Assembly (NCBI RefSeq): GCF_932526225.1
Contig: NC_064048.1
Coordinates: 8,520,515 to 8,580,514 of the forward strand
Reading direction: 5' to 3'
Length of the DNA: 60,000 bases
Origin: Nematostella vectensis
Taxonomy: Eukaryota > Cnidaria > Anthozoa > Actiniaria > Edwardsiidae
Position 1 is the first letter of the stretch. Each line of letters starts with the position of its first letter. A program made the position numbers and the translations under genes. Below the pieces are notes generated by a model. That model was given only the letters and a program-made list of their open reading frames with translations. It searched no databases and was not told the DNA's origin. Positions 1-10,017 of the stretch are shown one piece after another.

Positions 1-2231
1 CTCCTTAAATGCCTTCATTTGCTTTCTCATCATCCATTGCACTTCTGTAGAGTATCGAGGACTCTCAGCTAAGGCGGCGAAACACTTGTACAAGCTGGTG
101 AGAATGCGGGAGAGTTCTTCTCCATCAAGATGAGTCACCTTCATTTTATCAATCACAATGCAACACAACCTCTCGAGAGAGTCGAATAGGTGGCGATGGG
201 GATCTTCTTTCGTCAGTGGTAATGCTGCTTCAATTACAGAAAGTAATGAAATCACAACTCTGTCAGAACTTGGCCCAGAGAGGTTTTTACTCAAGGCTTC
301 AACTGTGCGAATAAGAGGTTTCAGATCATCAGACAATTTTACCCTGTGGATCAGTGTGTTACAAAGTTTGTCTGTCAATTCAAACAACTGCTTTTGCCCG
401 GCGTCAGAGGGTTGAAGAAAACGGCCTAGGTCTTCTACCGTCTTCTGAATTCGATCAAGACCCTTTACAGACTCTGTGTCCTGTGATATCTCATCTGCCA
501 TCTTAACGATCAGGTCGAGGATTTTCCGATTGTCCTGTGATGTGGGCTTCACCAAACTGGTTAAAATAGAAATCACCCTTTCTAACCGGTCAAGTCCACT
601 ATCTGCAGATCCCGACTCGTTCATTACTCTTTCCGTTATCTTGAGTATGTTCTCATTGTGCTTAGGGATAAGCTTTGTAATTTCCTGCTTAACGATCTCT
701 GATGAGTGCCACATTTTTGATAAATCATCAGTAGCGGTTATTAGTGCGTCGAAGCTGCTTTTACTCATGGGATCTTGTTCGATTTGTCTTAATAAAATAG
801 TGTAGTACTGAGGGAGAAGTTTGGACAGTTGTTGTTTTCCCTCGTCTGTAACACACCACGAAAATTTTGACAAATCATGCGTTGCGGCTATTAGTGCATT
901 GTGACATCCTTCACTCATTGGCTCCTGCTCGATGTTCTTTAAGAGGAACGTGTTGTACTTAAAGAGAATTTCGGCTACCTCTTCTTTACCCTTGTAAGGG
1001 AGATCCCAGGCAATACTTGCCAAATCACGTGTTGTGTCTCTCAGTGCTTGGTAACTTTTTTCAATCTTGGGATCTTGTTCTATTATCTTTATCACGATCT
1101 CATGGTACTTGGGAATCAGTTTGGCGTACTCTTCCTTTCCTATTTCTGAGGAGCTCGTAAGTTTTTTTAATTCACACATCATCGCTTTCAGCTCGCCGTA
1201 GCTCTTGTCACTCGTGGGATCTTGTTCGATGGTCTTTATCATGATCTCGTGGTACTTGGGAATCAGTTTGGCGTACTCTTCCTTTCCTATTTCTGAGGAG
1301 CTCGTAAGTTTTTTTAATTCACACATCATCGCTTTCAGCTCGCCGTAGCTCTTGTCACTCGTGGGATCTTGTTCGATGGTCTTTATAATGATCTCATGGT
1401 ACTTGGGAATCAGTTTGGCGTGCTCCTCCTTTGCTTGATCAAAGTCTCGCAAACCGTCTACCAAATCATGCGTCGTGTCTCTCAGTGCTTGGTAGCTTTT
1501 TTCACTCTTGGGATCTTGTTCGATGTTCTTTATCATGATCTCATGGTACTTAGGAATTAGTTTGGCGTGCTTTGTCTGTGCTTGAAAATTGTCTCGCAAA
1601 CCGTCTACCAAATCATGTGTCGTGTCCCTCAATGCTTGGTAGCTTTTTTCACTCTTGGGATCTTGTTCGATGTTCTTTATCATAATCTCATGGTACTTGG
1701 GAATTAGTTTGGCGTGCTCCTCGTTCGCTTGATAAATGTCTCGCAAAGCGTATAACAAATCATGTGTCGTGTCCCTCAATGCTTGGTAGCTTTTTTCACT
1801 CTTGGGATCTTGTTCGATGTTCTTTATCATGATCTCATGGTACTTGGGAATTAGTTTGGCAAGCTCTTCTTTCCCTTCTTTAACATTCATTACACTATTG
1901 TTCAAGTCGTGAACAATGTTTTTCAAGAATCCGAGTTCTTTATCCCTTAAGGAATCTTCAAAACAAGAAACATTTTCGAGAAGCACCTTGTGATGAGCAA
2001 CCAAGAGCTGGAGCAATTCTTCTCTTTCACTTTCCGTTAACTCTTTCTCCTTCAGCTTGTCAACAAACTTTGAAGTGTTTTCTTGGATCATTTGCGCCAG
2101 GGCCGCTTCAATGACTTTTCGTTTCTCCTTCTCGCGTTGTGCTGCATCCTCGGCTTCTCTTATGCGCCTCATCAACTCTTGTTCCACCTCATGGTCGTGT
2201 TCGTCAGCCGACGGAGTGTCAGGGTCAGATT
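1..2231 (-). CDS. Exon 3, copy 1: coiled segment and ~49-aa helical repeats (partial)
   Basis: The acceptor is tatattttag|AATCTG at 2231. The frame is open for the whole 2231 nt. After an acidic, Arg-rich stretch come repeats that begin KLIPKYHEIMI and continue xNIEQDPKSEKSYQAL. Copy 1 has three units of one type, two of a second type (YGELKAMM...), one hybrid, then progressively degenerate units. Net length is 162 bp (54 codons) longer than copy 2. Near-identical adjacent units suggest recent homogenisation. No catalytic motif is visible; a helical scaffold is the simplest reading. Confidence 0.75.
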
Positions 2232-5200
2232 CTAAAATATACAAATGATGTTTTGTGAGTTCAAGTAGGCCCTAGATGTTTTCAAAGTTTACACATTTCT
2301 TCTGGATCCGATGCATTGTGATGTATCTTTTTTTTGCCGCAAATAATGTATGTACCGTTATGATTCGAATAAGCACCCTCCTTCAAATGAGCGCTCTTCT
2401 TCCCAGCATCCCCCTCGACATGGAATTTTAAAATAGGCGCCCCCTCCCAAGCGCCGCATTCCCCTCCCTCCTAAAACAAATCACACCTTGAATGGAATCG
2501 TAGCTACTGCGCATGTGCGAGTACGTTGCTTAAGATCATAGGTTCGAATCCTCCCCACTGATCATTATCTTTTTTTTCTTTTCTCCTTTTTTTAAATCCA
2601 TTGGAGTCTCTGTATAAAAAGAAATATCCCAGAAATACATAATAACATTACAGTTGTAAACAATTGCCTGCAGTAGCTACATGTACGTTGCGGGCCTATT
2701 TTTTATACTGTGGTTTCAATTTGTGGTTTAGAATCTGTTTTTTTTTTTCGCCGAAATGAAAAAGTGCCCCCTGCCCCCCCCCCCCCCCCAAAAAAAAAAA
2801 ATAATAAATAATAAGCACCGGGTTGATTCGAATCTAGCTTTTGAGGGGGGGGGGGGGTTGCCGATCGTCTAACTTTTGAGGGGGGGGGGGGGAGGGTGGC
2901 CGTCTAGCTTTTGAGGGGGAGGGGGGGCCGACCGTCTAGCTTTTGATGGGGGAAAGGTGGGCCGACCGTCTAGCTTTTGATGGGGGGAAGGTGGGCCGAC
3001 TAGCTTTTGATGGGGGGAAGGTGGGCCGACCGTCTAGCTTTTGATGGGGGGAAGGTGAGCCGACTAGCGTTTGATGGGGGGAAGGTGAGCCGACTAGCTT
3101 TTGATGGGGGGAAGGTGGGCCGACTAGCTTTTGATGGGGGAAAGGTGGGCCGACCGTCTAGCTTTTGATGGGGGGAAGGTGGGCCGACCGTCTAGCTTTT
3201 GATGGGGGGAAGGTGGGCCGACCGTCTAGCTTTTGATGGGGGGAAGGTTGGCCGACCGTCTAGCTTTTGATGGGGGGTGGACCGTCTAGCTTTTGATGGG
3301 GGGGAGGTGGGCCGACCATCTAAAACAAGCACATGCTTCGTAGGGGAATCAACCACTTGGCCCCGCTATAACCCCACAATACTGGGAACATTCCTCCTCT
3401 CCTTGCTCTGATAACAAACCAAAGCAATATGAGACTATTTGGAGACCATGTAATACACGCAAAAAAAAAACTTACTCATTTGATTCCAGCAGTTAACAAA
3501 GTCTTCAGGATCTATCTCTGTCTGGAGTTTGATCTCTTTCAGATTGTACAGTTGTAAGACCTCATCGGCCACCAACAGCTTCTCCATTTCTTCATTCAAG
3601 CGACCAGTCTGGGAATCATCCCAAAGCTTTTGCAGACCCTCAAGTGACTGGCATGAGATTGTAATGCTCAGACTATTGGTCTCTTCGGAAGTGACATACT
3701 CAGCATTATATCGCGTTGTAAAAAGATCATATGCAATTTTTCGGTAATAAGTTGGTAATAGGTTGAGCCCCTGGATAAAAGTTTCAACGATAGTATGCAT
3801 GATTTTTTTATACAAAGGATGCAATGAAGGGGATGACGGTGGAGATGGCCATACAGTATTTAAATCGATGTGGATGTTGAGTGGACAAGCTGAAATAAAA
3901 TAAAATGAAATAAAATAGATGTAAGAAGAGTGGACACTGTAGAAGCCTTGACATTGTGGAGGCGATTTTTAGAGAACAAGCACTAAAGTTCAAGCTTGAG
4001 AGCTTAATAAAAATACCTTAGGGATTGTTCATTAATAACACCGAGAGGGGGGGAGGGAAGATTTTAACTCAAGACAACATTTTTTTTTTCGGTGCCCACC
4101 CCCCCTCCCCCTCCCCCTTATAGAACCCCAAAATTTTCTTTCTTTTCCCCTTAGAGGACCTTTTTTTCTGTGCCCCTCCTTTTGATGGTTAAACATTTTT
4201 GGAGCCCCCCTCAATATCTTCCCTTCCCCCCCCCCCCCCTTGGTGTATTTAATGAACACTCCCTTAGTACTATATATTGTAAACGCTCGTTTAGCGTTCA
4301 AATAAAAGCGCCCCCCTTAATAAAGATAAACATACAACAATCGAATCAGTTTATATGTATGCATTTGCCTTTGCAACGGTACGTGAAAAAAAAAACGGCG
4401 TCTAAACTAGGCAGGAGTGTTACGCCGCAAAATGTAATAACTAAGTCAAAATGTAATTTTAATGTTATCTTGCGTTATTACATTTCGCGTTAAGGTACAT
4501 TTTGCGTTGAATGTTATTACATTTTGCGTAGTAACAAGGAGTAACATTTTGCGGAGTTAAAAGGAGCGTGACGTATGAATGGGGCCTTACGTTATGGTCG
4601 CACGGTCGCTATTGACAGTTTCGCTGATGTTCGGAATGATTTTGCTCGTACTGACCATCCAGTAAAATCCTTCCACATTTCAAAACCATGCTTTTAATTA
4701 GCCGAAAATACGGAATTTTAAATTCATTCTCTGAATTTTGACCAACCATTTTTAGGAAATATTATTTTTTAATAAATACGTCAATTTCTACTGGAATTGA
4801 TCGTAGAGATATTTTCTTCTGCTTGATTCTCCACAGAAGGTAAGATATATTCGCCAAATATACTTCTCTTGAATGTAGATACATTTTGCATGTTTTTCCT
4901 TATGCCTTTTTCCTTCGAATGTAAGAGACGACAGCAAACTTGAAATCAAATGACAAATCGAGGGCCAATCATAGCGGTTATCGGACCCGAGGGAAAAAAA
5001 CAACATTGAATTTTGAAAAAAAAAACCTCAACCTCTTCCCAGCGACTACTTTTAAAAAGACTTTAATAAGCGCCCGGGGAGCTTAAATGAGCATTTATGG
5101 TAAATGGAGTTAGTTCTTTGTATGTATCTGTTACAAGGGACCATCATTGCGCTCCCTCTCACCTTCCTCCAATTTCGTTCACAAACTCATGTCATATCAC

Positions 5201-6781
5201 AAGAGGCAGCGACAGCATATTTGCATATTTGTTATGGGGGAGGAGAAAGGAAGAGGGGGGGGGGGTCAGCTATGAAATGTGAAAATGTTAGTTCTAAACT
5301 GTTAAAATTACTGCAAAATGTCTCAATTTTTTGGCAATTTGCGTATCTCAAGGCATGGTTTATTTCTTTATATTATTATTGGCGGCAGCCTCTCGACCCT
5401 CCCCCTCCCAGTCTGTGCCGCCGCGGCTTCAATAGGGACCTTAAGCAGCGACAACGGGAACGTTGGACGACGTGGACGACGACGGCAGAAAACAGAAATA
5501 CGTGTGGTTGGTCGAATCCGAAACTTTTCGATTATGGAATCCGTGTGGACGGTTGAATCCGTAACTTTTCGATTACGATGACGTCATAATCGTACCCAGT
5601 CTCTAGCCGTAGAATAAAACAAGATGGCGTCTCAATGTGTAAAGCTAGAGCGATTACGGAATCGCCGTATACGTGTGGACAGGCGATTACGATACGATTA
5701 CGCTACGTGTGGACTGCAAACTTTTCGATTACGGAAAAAAAAGTTGCAGATTCATTCGATTCCGTATACGTGTGGTCATGGCCTAAGTTTATTTTTATCT
5801 GTCTCTGACTATATTGTTTTGCTAAGTTTATTGCAATTAAATTTGAGTAGATTTTTCAACGCATCTATTTCGATTTCGTTGTCCTAGCCGTCGCCGTCGT
5901 TTATTGAGCATGAAATAAATCTAAACTTACCAAAACTTACCAAACTTATTAATTATTATTACTTGTTTCGCTTCTTCGTCTCTTTGTTTCGCTTCTTCGT
6001 CTCTTTGTTTCGCTTCTTCGTCTCTTTGTTTCGCTTCTTCGTCTCTTTGTTTCGCTTCTTCGTCTCTTTGTTTCGCTTCTTCAAAGCTTTGTTTCGCTTC
6101 TTCAAAGCTTTGTTTCGCTTCTTCAAAGCTTTGTTTCGCTTCTTCAAAGCTTTGTTTCATCTCTTTTCTTTGTTTATGTAACTCCTGTAGAATCTCATCA
6201 TCCGAGGCCCTCCACTGCTGAAGTACTCCAACATAATCTCTTGTGGCCGGGCGCTTTGTCTTTAGATTATCTATTTCATCCTTGTTCCCCCCAAGTGAGA
6301 TCAGCACATTTGAAATTCTCATCCAATATGTTTCAAATTCACCCTCTTTTATTGTTATTTTAGGATAATGTCCTATTTCATTCCTCAAAAATCTTAATCT
6401 CACATAATTGGCCTCTTTGGAAGTATCTGTGTCATGTGGGTAATTATTCCAAAATGGATCAGTGGGGGGACGCTTCGAGCTACCAATATTTCTTAGCAAA
6501 ACAGACAATAACGTGATGTCAAAGTTGTTCATGTTTGGATCTCCACTTGCAGGGTAAAGCATTCTCCATTGGGTTTGATTCAATTTTCCTTTCTTCTTAA
6601 GTTGTTGCAGTTGTCCCTCTTTTGCTTTAAGTACTTCGCCAAGCGTCTCATCAGGGTATAATTTATCTAATCCATCTTTAAACTGTTTCCTTAGCGCAGA
6701 GGTCCCGCCCTCCACCAGAAGCTGCAAGAGTCGCACATAGTTTTCGCGCTCGGCGTCCAGTAAATCTGGCGCAGAAGACAT
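1..6781 (-). CDS. HEPN (DZIP3-type)-TRADD-N-helical repeat protein, copy 1, 3' end outside window
   Basis: Three coding exons join with agreeing phases: 6781-5941 (841 nt, ends phase 1), 3889-3476 (414 nt, phase 1 to phase 1) and 2231 to beyond base 1. The ATG at 6781 lies 7 bases after a 3' splice site (ttctttcacag), so a noncoding 5' exon is expected upstream. Exon 1 encodes a HEPN domain with RNEIGH, then a charged heptad tail. Exon 2 encodes a TRADD-N-like alpha/beta domain. Exon 3 encodes an acidic/basic coiled segment and a run of ~49-residue helical repeats. HEPN and TRADD-N domains occur in nucleic-acid-triggered or death-type immune proteins, so an intracellular immune or cell-death role is inferred. 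The reading frame stays open to the window edge; the ~65 C-terminal codons present in copy 2 are missing here. Confidence 0.75.
2495..2585 (+). other. Possible tRNA-derived sequence with B-box
   Basis: It contains GGTTCGAATCC, a perfect RNA polymerase III B-box, followed ~20 bp later by a run of T that could terminate transcription. The T-stem pairs poorly and no clear A-box or cloverleaf is visible, so a decayed tRNA or SINE head is likelier than a functional tRNA. The same sequence occurs in copy 2 near 46690-46775. Confidence 0.35.
2840..3325 (+). repeat. G-rich ~34-bp minisatellite, copy 1
   Basis: About 14-15 units of a 30-34-bp repeat with core ctagcttttgatgggggg and tail gaaggtgggccgaccgt. 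Runs of 5-13 G in every unit could form G-quadruplexes. It lies within an intron. Confidence 0.9.
3476..3889 (-). CDS. Exon 2, copy 1: TRADD-N-like domain
   Basis: The acceptor is tttatttcag|CTTGTC at 3889 and the donor follows 3476 (AAATGA|gtaag). The last ~65 residues carry the pattern NSLSITISCQSLEGLQKLWDD, then SGxL-like QTGRLNEEM, then a beta strand KEIKLQTEI and a helix ending in NCWNQM. This fits the TRADD-N fold: strand, Cys-containing turn, helix with LxxLW, helix, strand. The first ~60 residues (3889 to about 3715) are strongly diverged from copy 2, although the rest of the exon and the flanking introns are nearly identical. The domain assignment rests on pattern recognition, not a search. 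Confidence 0.6.
4420..4560. mobile_element. Short palindromic element, 19-bp repeat family (copy 1)
   Basis: It begins ttacgccgcaaaatgtaata and ends cattttgcggagttaa, giving imperfect terminal inverted repeats (shared CCGCAAAATGT). Inside are both orientations of the cgcaaaatgtaataac motif. The same family makes the large foldback element at 28241-29200. Confidence 0.7.
5500..5786. mobile_element. Foldback MITE, left end deleted (copy 1)
   Basis: It retains the right terminal inverted repeat (ends ...gtggtcatggcctaa) and the interior with a palindromic atgacgtcat, but lacks the left terminal repeat found in copy 2. The join falls just after a cagaaaaca tract near 5490-5500. Confidence 0.7.
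5941..6781 (-). CDS. Exon 1, copy 1: HEPN domain plus heptad-repeat tail
   Basis: The exon encodes 280 residues plus one base. The first ~190 residues are helical and contain LRNEIGH, matching the Rx4H active-site motif of HEPN domains in the DZIP3-like family common in marine invertebrates. The tail (residues ~205-275) is four KQSFEEA heptads followed by five KQRDEEA heptads, read from a 21-bp minisatellite, and should form a long charged coiled coil. The donor at 5941 (TTTG|gtaag) is preferred over a second gtaag 10 bp further on, because only the first gives phase 1, as in copy 2 and as exon 2 requires. HEPN proteins are often RNases; catalysis here is inference from the motif. Confidence 0.75.
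5960..6160 (-). repeat. 21-bp coding minisatellite (heptad coiled coil)
   Basis: About nine tandem 21-bp units of two sequence types (four, then five) encode KQSFEEA and KQRDEEA on the minus strand. Copy 2 has only about two degenerate units at 50156-50200. The length is a multiple of three, so changes in unit number preserve the reading frame. The antisense frame is also open (a phenylalanine-rich repeat), which produces a spurious plus-strand ORF. Confidence 0.9.
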
Positions 6782-7579
6782 GATGAGCCTGTGAAAGAAT
6801 ACAAGAAAATCTTGTGCATAGGTGCATAGATTGGAATTACACATAAATATTACATATTACATTAAATTGGAGAAAAAACATTTTGAGTGAAACGCAAATT
6901 AGTCCATTCGTTGATTCGTAATGATTCAATAGCTATATAAATATCTATATAATTATTTATAATTATTTCTTTTAATCATCATATTCTCTATGCTCTATGC
7001 AAGTCTTTGACCATCCAATAAGCAATGAGCACCTCACAAACAAATTGCATGTCAATGAAATAACCCTGACTATGCCGATTTCAAGGAATATAACAGCCGA
7101 AAATAAGTAGGAATAAAGCTATTTTCCGAGCGCTGTTTTAACTTGCTCTGTACATTGTGGAATAAGTGGAACGACTAGAAAGAGGGCAGTGGACGGGGAG
7201 GGACAGGAGGAAGGGTGTTTCCCCCAACCCCCCCCCCCCCCCCCACCTACACACACCCACACACACTTTTCTCAGAGACTGTGATGTTTTTACATGAAGG
7301 CGCAGTATTTACATGTTCCGACATAGTGTTACAAGTGTGACATGTATGAATCGCTTGCTTGGTATTTTCCTTTTCTAAACTGTTTCTATCATCTTTTTCT
7401 GTACTGTATTTGTTTTTTTTATCTGTAAACCCCTACGCCCCTTCGTACTAACAATCCCTCCAGCTTACACCTACATCCCCCCACACACACACACACACCC
7501 ATTTCCCTGCCGTACTTTATTTGGGAACATTCTGCTGTCCCTGAAAGGCTAAAGAACATGACAAGCTCTAAAATAAAAA

Positions 7580-7770
7580 CGGTAAATGATCTAATAAACG
7601 CCGTTTTTTTAAATTTCTATGGTCCGAGAGGGGAAGGTGGGGGGGCGTTTTACAAAGGGGGCCTTTGTTGGAGGGAAGCGTTCATTACAAACTTTTAAGC
7701 TTAGGGGGAGGTTGTTAATTAGATAGGCGGCGTTCTTCAGATAGGGGGCGTGTATTAGATCATTTACTGT
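7580..7770. mobile_element. MITE with gtaaatgatctaata ends, copy 1
   Basis: The ends cggtaaatgatctaataaac and gtattagatcatttactg are inverted repeats of ~20 bp. The interior is rich in ggggcgttt. The same family occurs at 51642-51834 and, diverged, ends at about 33886. Confidence 0.7.
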
Positions 7771-7999
7771 GGGTCACCTTAGGAGTGGTGGAATCAGGGA
7801 AATTACCCATCGTCAGGCGAAACTCACAGAGGTGTAAACTTATGTATATTTATTTCCCCTGTGTCATGGTGACCCTTGATGGAACTGTTCGACGCTTCAG
7901 TGATCATTAGCGCGTCAAAATAACTATACATTACATCGCCACACCACACCAACAAATATGACACTGTAAAGTGATATTTTTCAACATTTTTTAAACAAG

Positions 8000-8625
8000 A
8001 GACAAATACTTGGATCCCAACACATTGATTACTAACAGTAGTTAACGTTAACGATCGATCTCAATTTCTTGATACTATAAAATATAGTCAACAAAATCTT
8101 AGGTCCCAACAACAGCAATAATAGCTTGGTTCAATAGCCTCTAACATAGCTTTCGATAGCTAGCATAAGAAACAAACACTAGGATCCCAACACATTGATT
8201 ACTAACAGTAGTTAACGTTAACGATCGGTCTCGATTTCTTGATACTATAAAATATGATCAACAAAATCTTAGGTCCCAACAACAGCAATAATAGCTTGGT
8301 TCCATAGCCTCTAACATAGCTATCGATAGCTAGCATAAGAGACAAACACTAGGATCCCAACACATTGATTACTAACAGTAGTTAACGTTAACGATCGATC
8401 TCGATTTCTTGATACTATAAAATATGGTCAACAAAATCTTAGGTCCCAACAACAGCAATAATAGCTTGGTTCCATAGCCTCTAACATAGGTATCGATAGC
8501 TAGCATACGAGACAAACACTAGGATCCCAGCACATTTATTACTAATGAGCTATCGATAGCTAGCATAAGAGACAAACACTAGGATCCCAACACATTGATT
8601 ACTAATGAGCTATCGATAGCTAGCA
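8000..8625 (+). repeat. 170-bp tandem repeat with palindromic cores, copy 1
   Basis: Units start gacaaacactaggatcccaa at 8001, 8171, 8341 and 8511 (period 170), then two internally deleted ~60-bp units. Each full unit contains gttaacgttaac, gatcgatc and tatcgatagctagc palindromes. Copy 2 (52064-52460) has about one full unit fewer. Confidence 0.9.
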
Positions 8626-9015
8626 TAAGCTCCGTTAACTAGAGGTTCGATGCACACAAGGTAAGGAGAGGTAAGACGAGAGGACTATATCGAATCGTAA
8701 AGGTTAGGATATCTAGCTTGACTACGACAAACTTAAGTTCGCCCATATAAGAATTAAGGGCCTGAGTTACGGACAAGCGAAAGTGCAGCTATATTACGAT
8801 ATCCAACACACTCGGGGGTAGTTACCAAGAAGGAACCATCACGAGAAAACTTCAGTGTACCGCGAAAGAGGGAGTAGGCGCCAAGAGATGCAAACTGCAG
8901 TACTTCCTGTTTGTAATTTTGTGAGAATAAATCACTCCAGTCCTTTTGGTGCTTTGGATAGACATATGGTGTCTAACATGATATTAGAGACAAAGTATAA
9001 GCGACTGTAGCTTAC

Positions 9016-9120
9016 CTTGCAGACTTTTCTTAAAGGCAAAATATCTGATGGGGTCTAATAGGAAAGCTTAGAGGAGTATTTGCACCAAGCGCAACAAGAC
9101 ACTTGAGCCCTGGAACTGGG
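9016..9120 (-). other. Candidate 5' noncoding exon of the HEPN/TRADD-N gene, copy 1
   Basis: The minus strand has a near-consensus donor CTGCAAG|gtaagc after 9016. The coding exon begins with a splice acceptor at 6788, so an upstream noncoding exon is needed. The 5' limit is a guess. The copy 2 donor is at 52855. Confidence 0.3.
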
Positions 9121-9433
9121 CGGAAATATTGCTATAATCTTATTGGTTAATTTAGATCGGATGATATATCTCATTAATATGTATTTTTAGCAGAAAGATA
9201 AACCAAAAATAGAAATATTGTTATAGATCATTTTATGGAACGTTTGTGGTAGAAAATATACTTAAATACAGGGGCGGATCCAGTATTGGGGGCTGGATAA
9301 TTGCCAGATGGGCGGCTTATAACTGATCCAAGGCTGAATTGGATTTGCCGCGTCAGCAAAGTCAAACAGGCGAACAGACATTTATTTTCTTCAAACAAAG
9401 TGACTTTGGTGTGGTGATATCAATAACAAAAAC

Positions 9434-9575
9434 CAGGGCCGTAGCAGGGGGTGTGGCACAGGGGGCACGTGCCCCCAGGAAATGACAAGAAGGGGCGTGG
9501 CTGTGCCCCCCCCCCCCCCCCAAAAAAAAAAAAATATTTTCTAAATGTTTTGTATTGTGCCTCCCAATCTTACAT
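9434..9575. mobile_element. hAT-like element fragment, copy 1
   Basis: Starts cagggccgtagcaggggg, the same terminus as the complete small element at 42168-42333, and shares its interior (gtggctgtgccccc, tgtattgtgcc). The opposite terminus is not evident. The copy 2 fragment starts at 53268. Confidence 0.55.
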
Positions 9576-10017
9576 AGGCGCCGATTAGGGAAGGGGGGGG
9601 GGGGGCTGCACGTTTCAAAAATATGTAGGGCTTATAAATAAAATTTGAGAATCCCTCTCATGGTTGACAGACAAAGCTGTCCGTTCAAATCAGTTGAACA
9701 AAACTAATACTTCAAAATGTTGTGAAAAATGACCGCTCCCTTACAATAACAAAAACAGCAACAGCAACGAGCAGTGACGGTGTGACGGTGATGGTCGTGA
9801 ATGTACTGAAGATAGATCCCCGAGCGTGATTATTAACTTATTAACTGGATATGGCTCGGGAACCCATCATCATTACATTCACGACAATAGCGAATGTCAT
9901 AATTTATAATAAGGCAAAATCTGTTCCCTACCTTCCTTTTGACGGGGTAGAGACTGGGACCGAGTTTTGATCGCAGGCTCGCAAGTAATTTTCCATGTTG
10001 TAAAAATATAATTCGAA

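Larger units (their letters stand above)
2232..3475 (-). other. Intron 2 of the HEPN/TRADD-N gene, copy 1
   Basis: Contains a possible tRNA-derived sequence near 2490-2580, C, A and T homopolymers near 2740-2810, and a G-rich minisatellite at 2840-3320. No coding exon is seen. The copy 2 counterpart is 46425-47517. Confidence 0.7.
3890..5940 (-). other. Intron 1 of the HEPN/TRADD-N gene, copy 1
   Basis: Holds a short palindromic element (4420-4560), C-rich decayed repeats near 4090-4270, and the truncated foldback MITE (about 5500-5786). The stretch just upstream of exon 2 (about 3930-4030) differs completely from copy 2. No coding exon seen. Confidence 0.7.
6789..10017. other. Head-to-head intergenic region, copy 1
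   Basis: It separates the minus-strand HEPN gene from the plus-strand MCUR1-family gene, so it should hold both promoters. Contents: a C/CA microsatellite (7226-7265), a MITE (7580-7770), a 170-bp satellite (8000-8625), a candidate minus-strand 5' noncoding exon ending at 9016, and a hAT-like fragment from 9434. No convincing TATA box or coding exon seen. Confidence 0.65.

Noticed and set aside
2520-2570. Functional tRNA gene
   Set aside because: Only the B-box is convincing; the T-stem mispairs and no acceptor stem or anticodon arm can be folded by eye.
5104-5556. 150-residue plus-strand ORF in HEPN-gene intron 1
   Set aside because: Its counterpart in copy 2 is disrupted by frame changes and its end runs into the MITE; composition looks noncoding.
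5963-6181. Plus-strand ORF of repeated FRFFVSL/FRFFKAL
   Set aside because: Antisense of the heptad-coding minisatellite in the HEPN gene.
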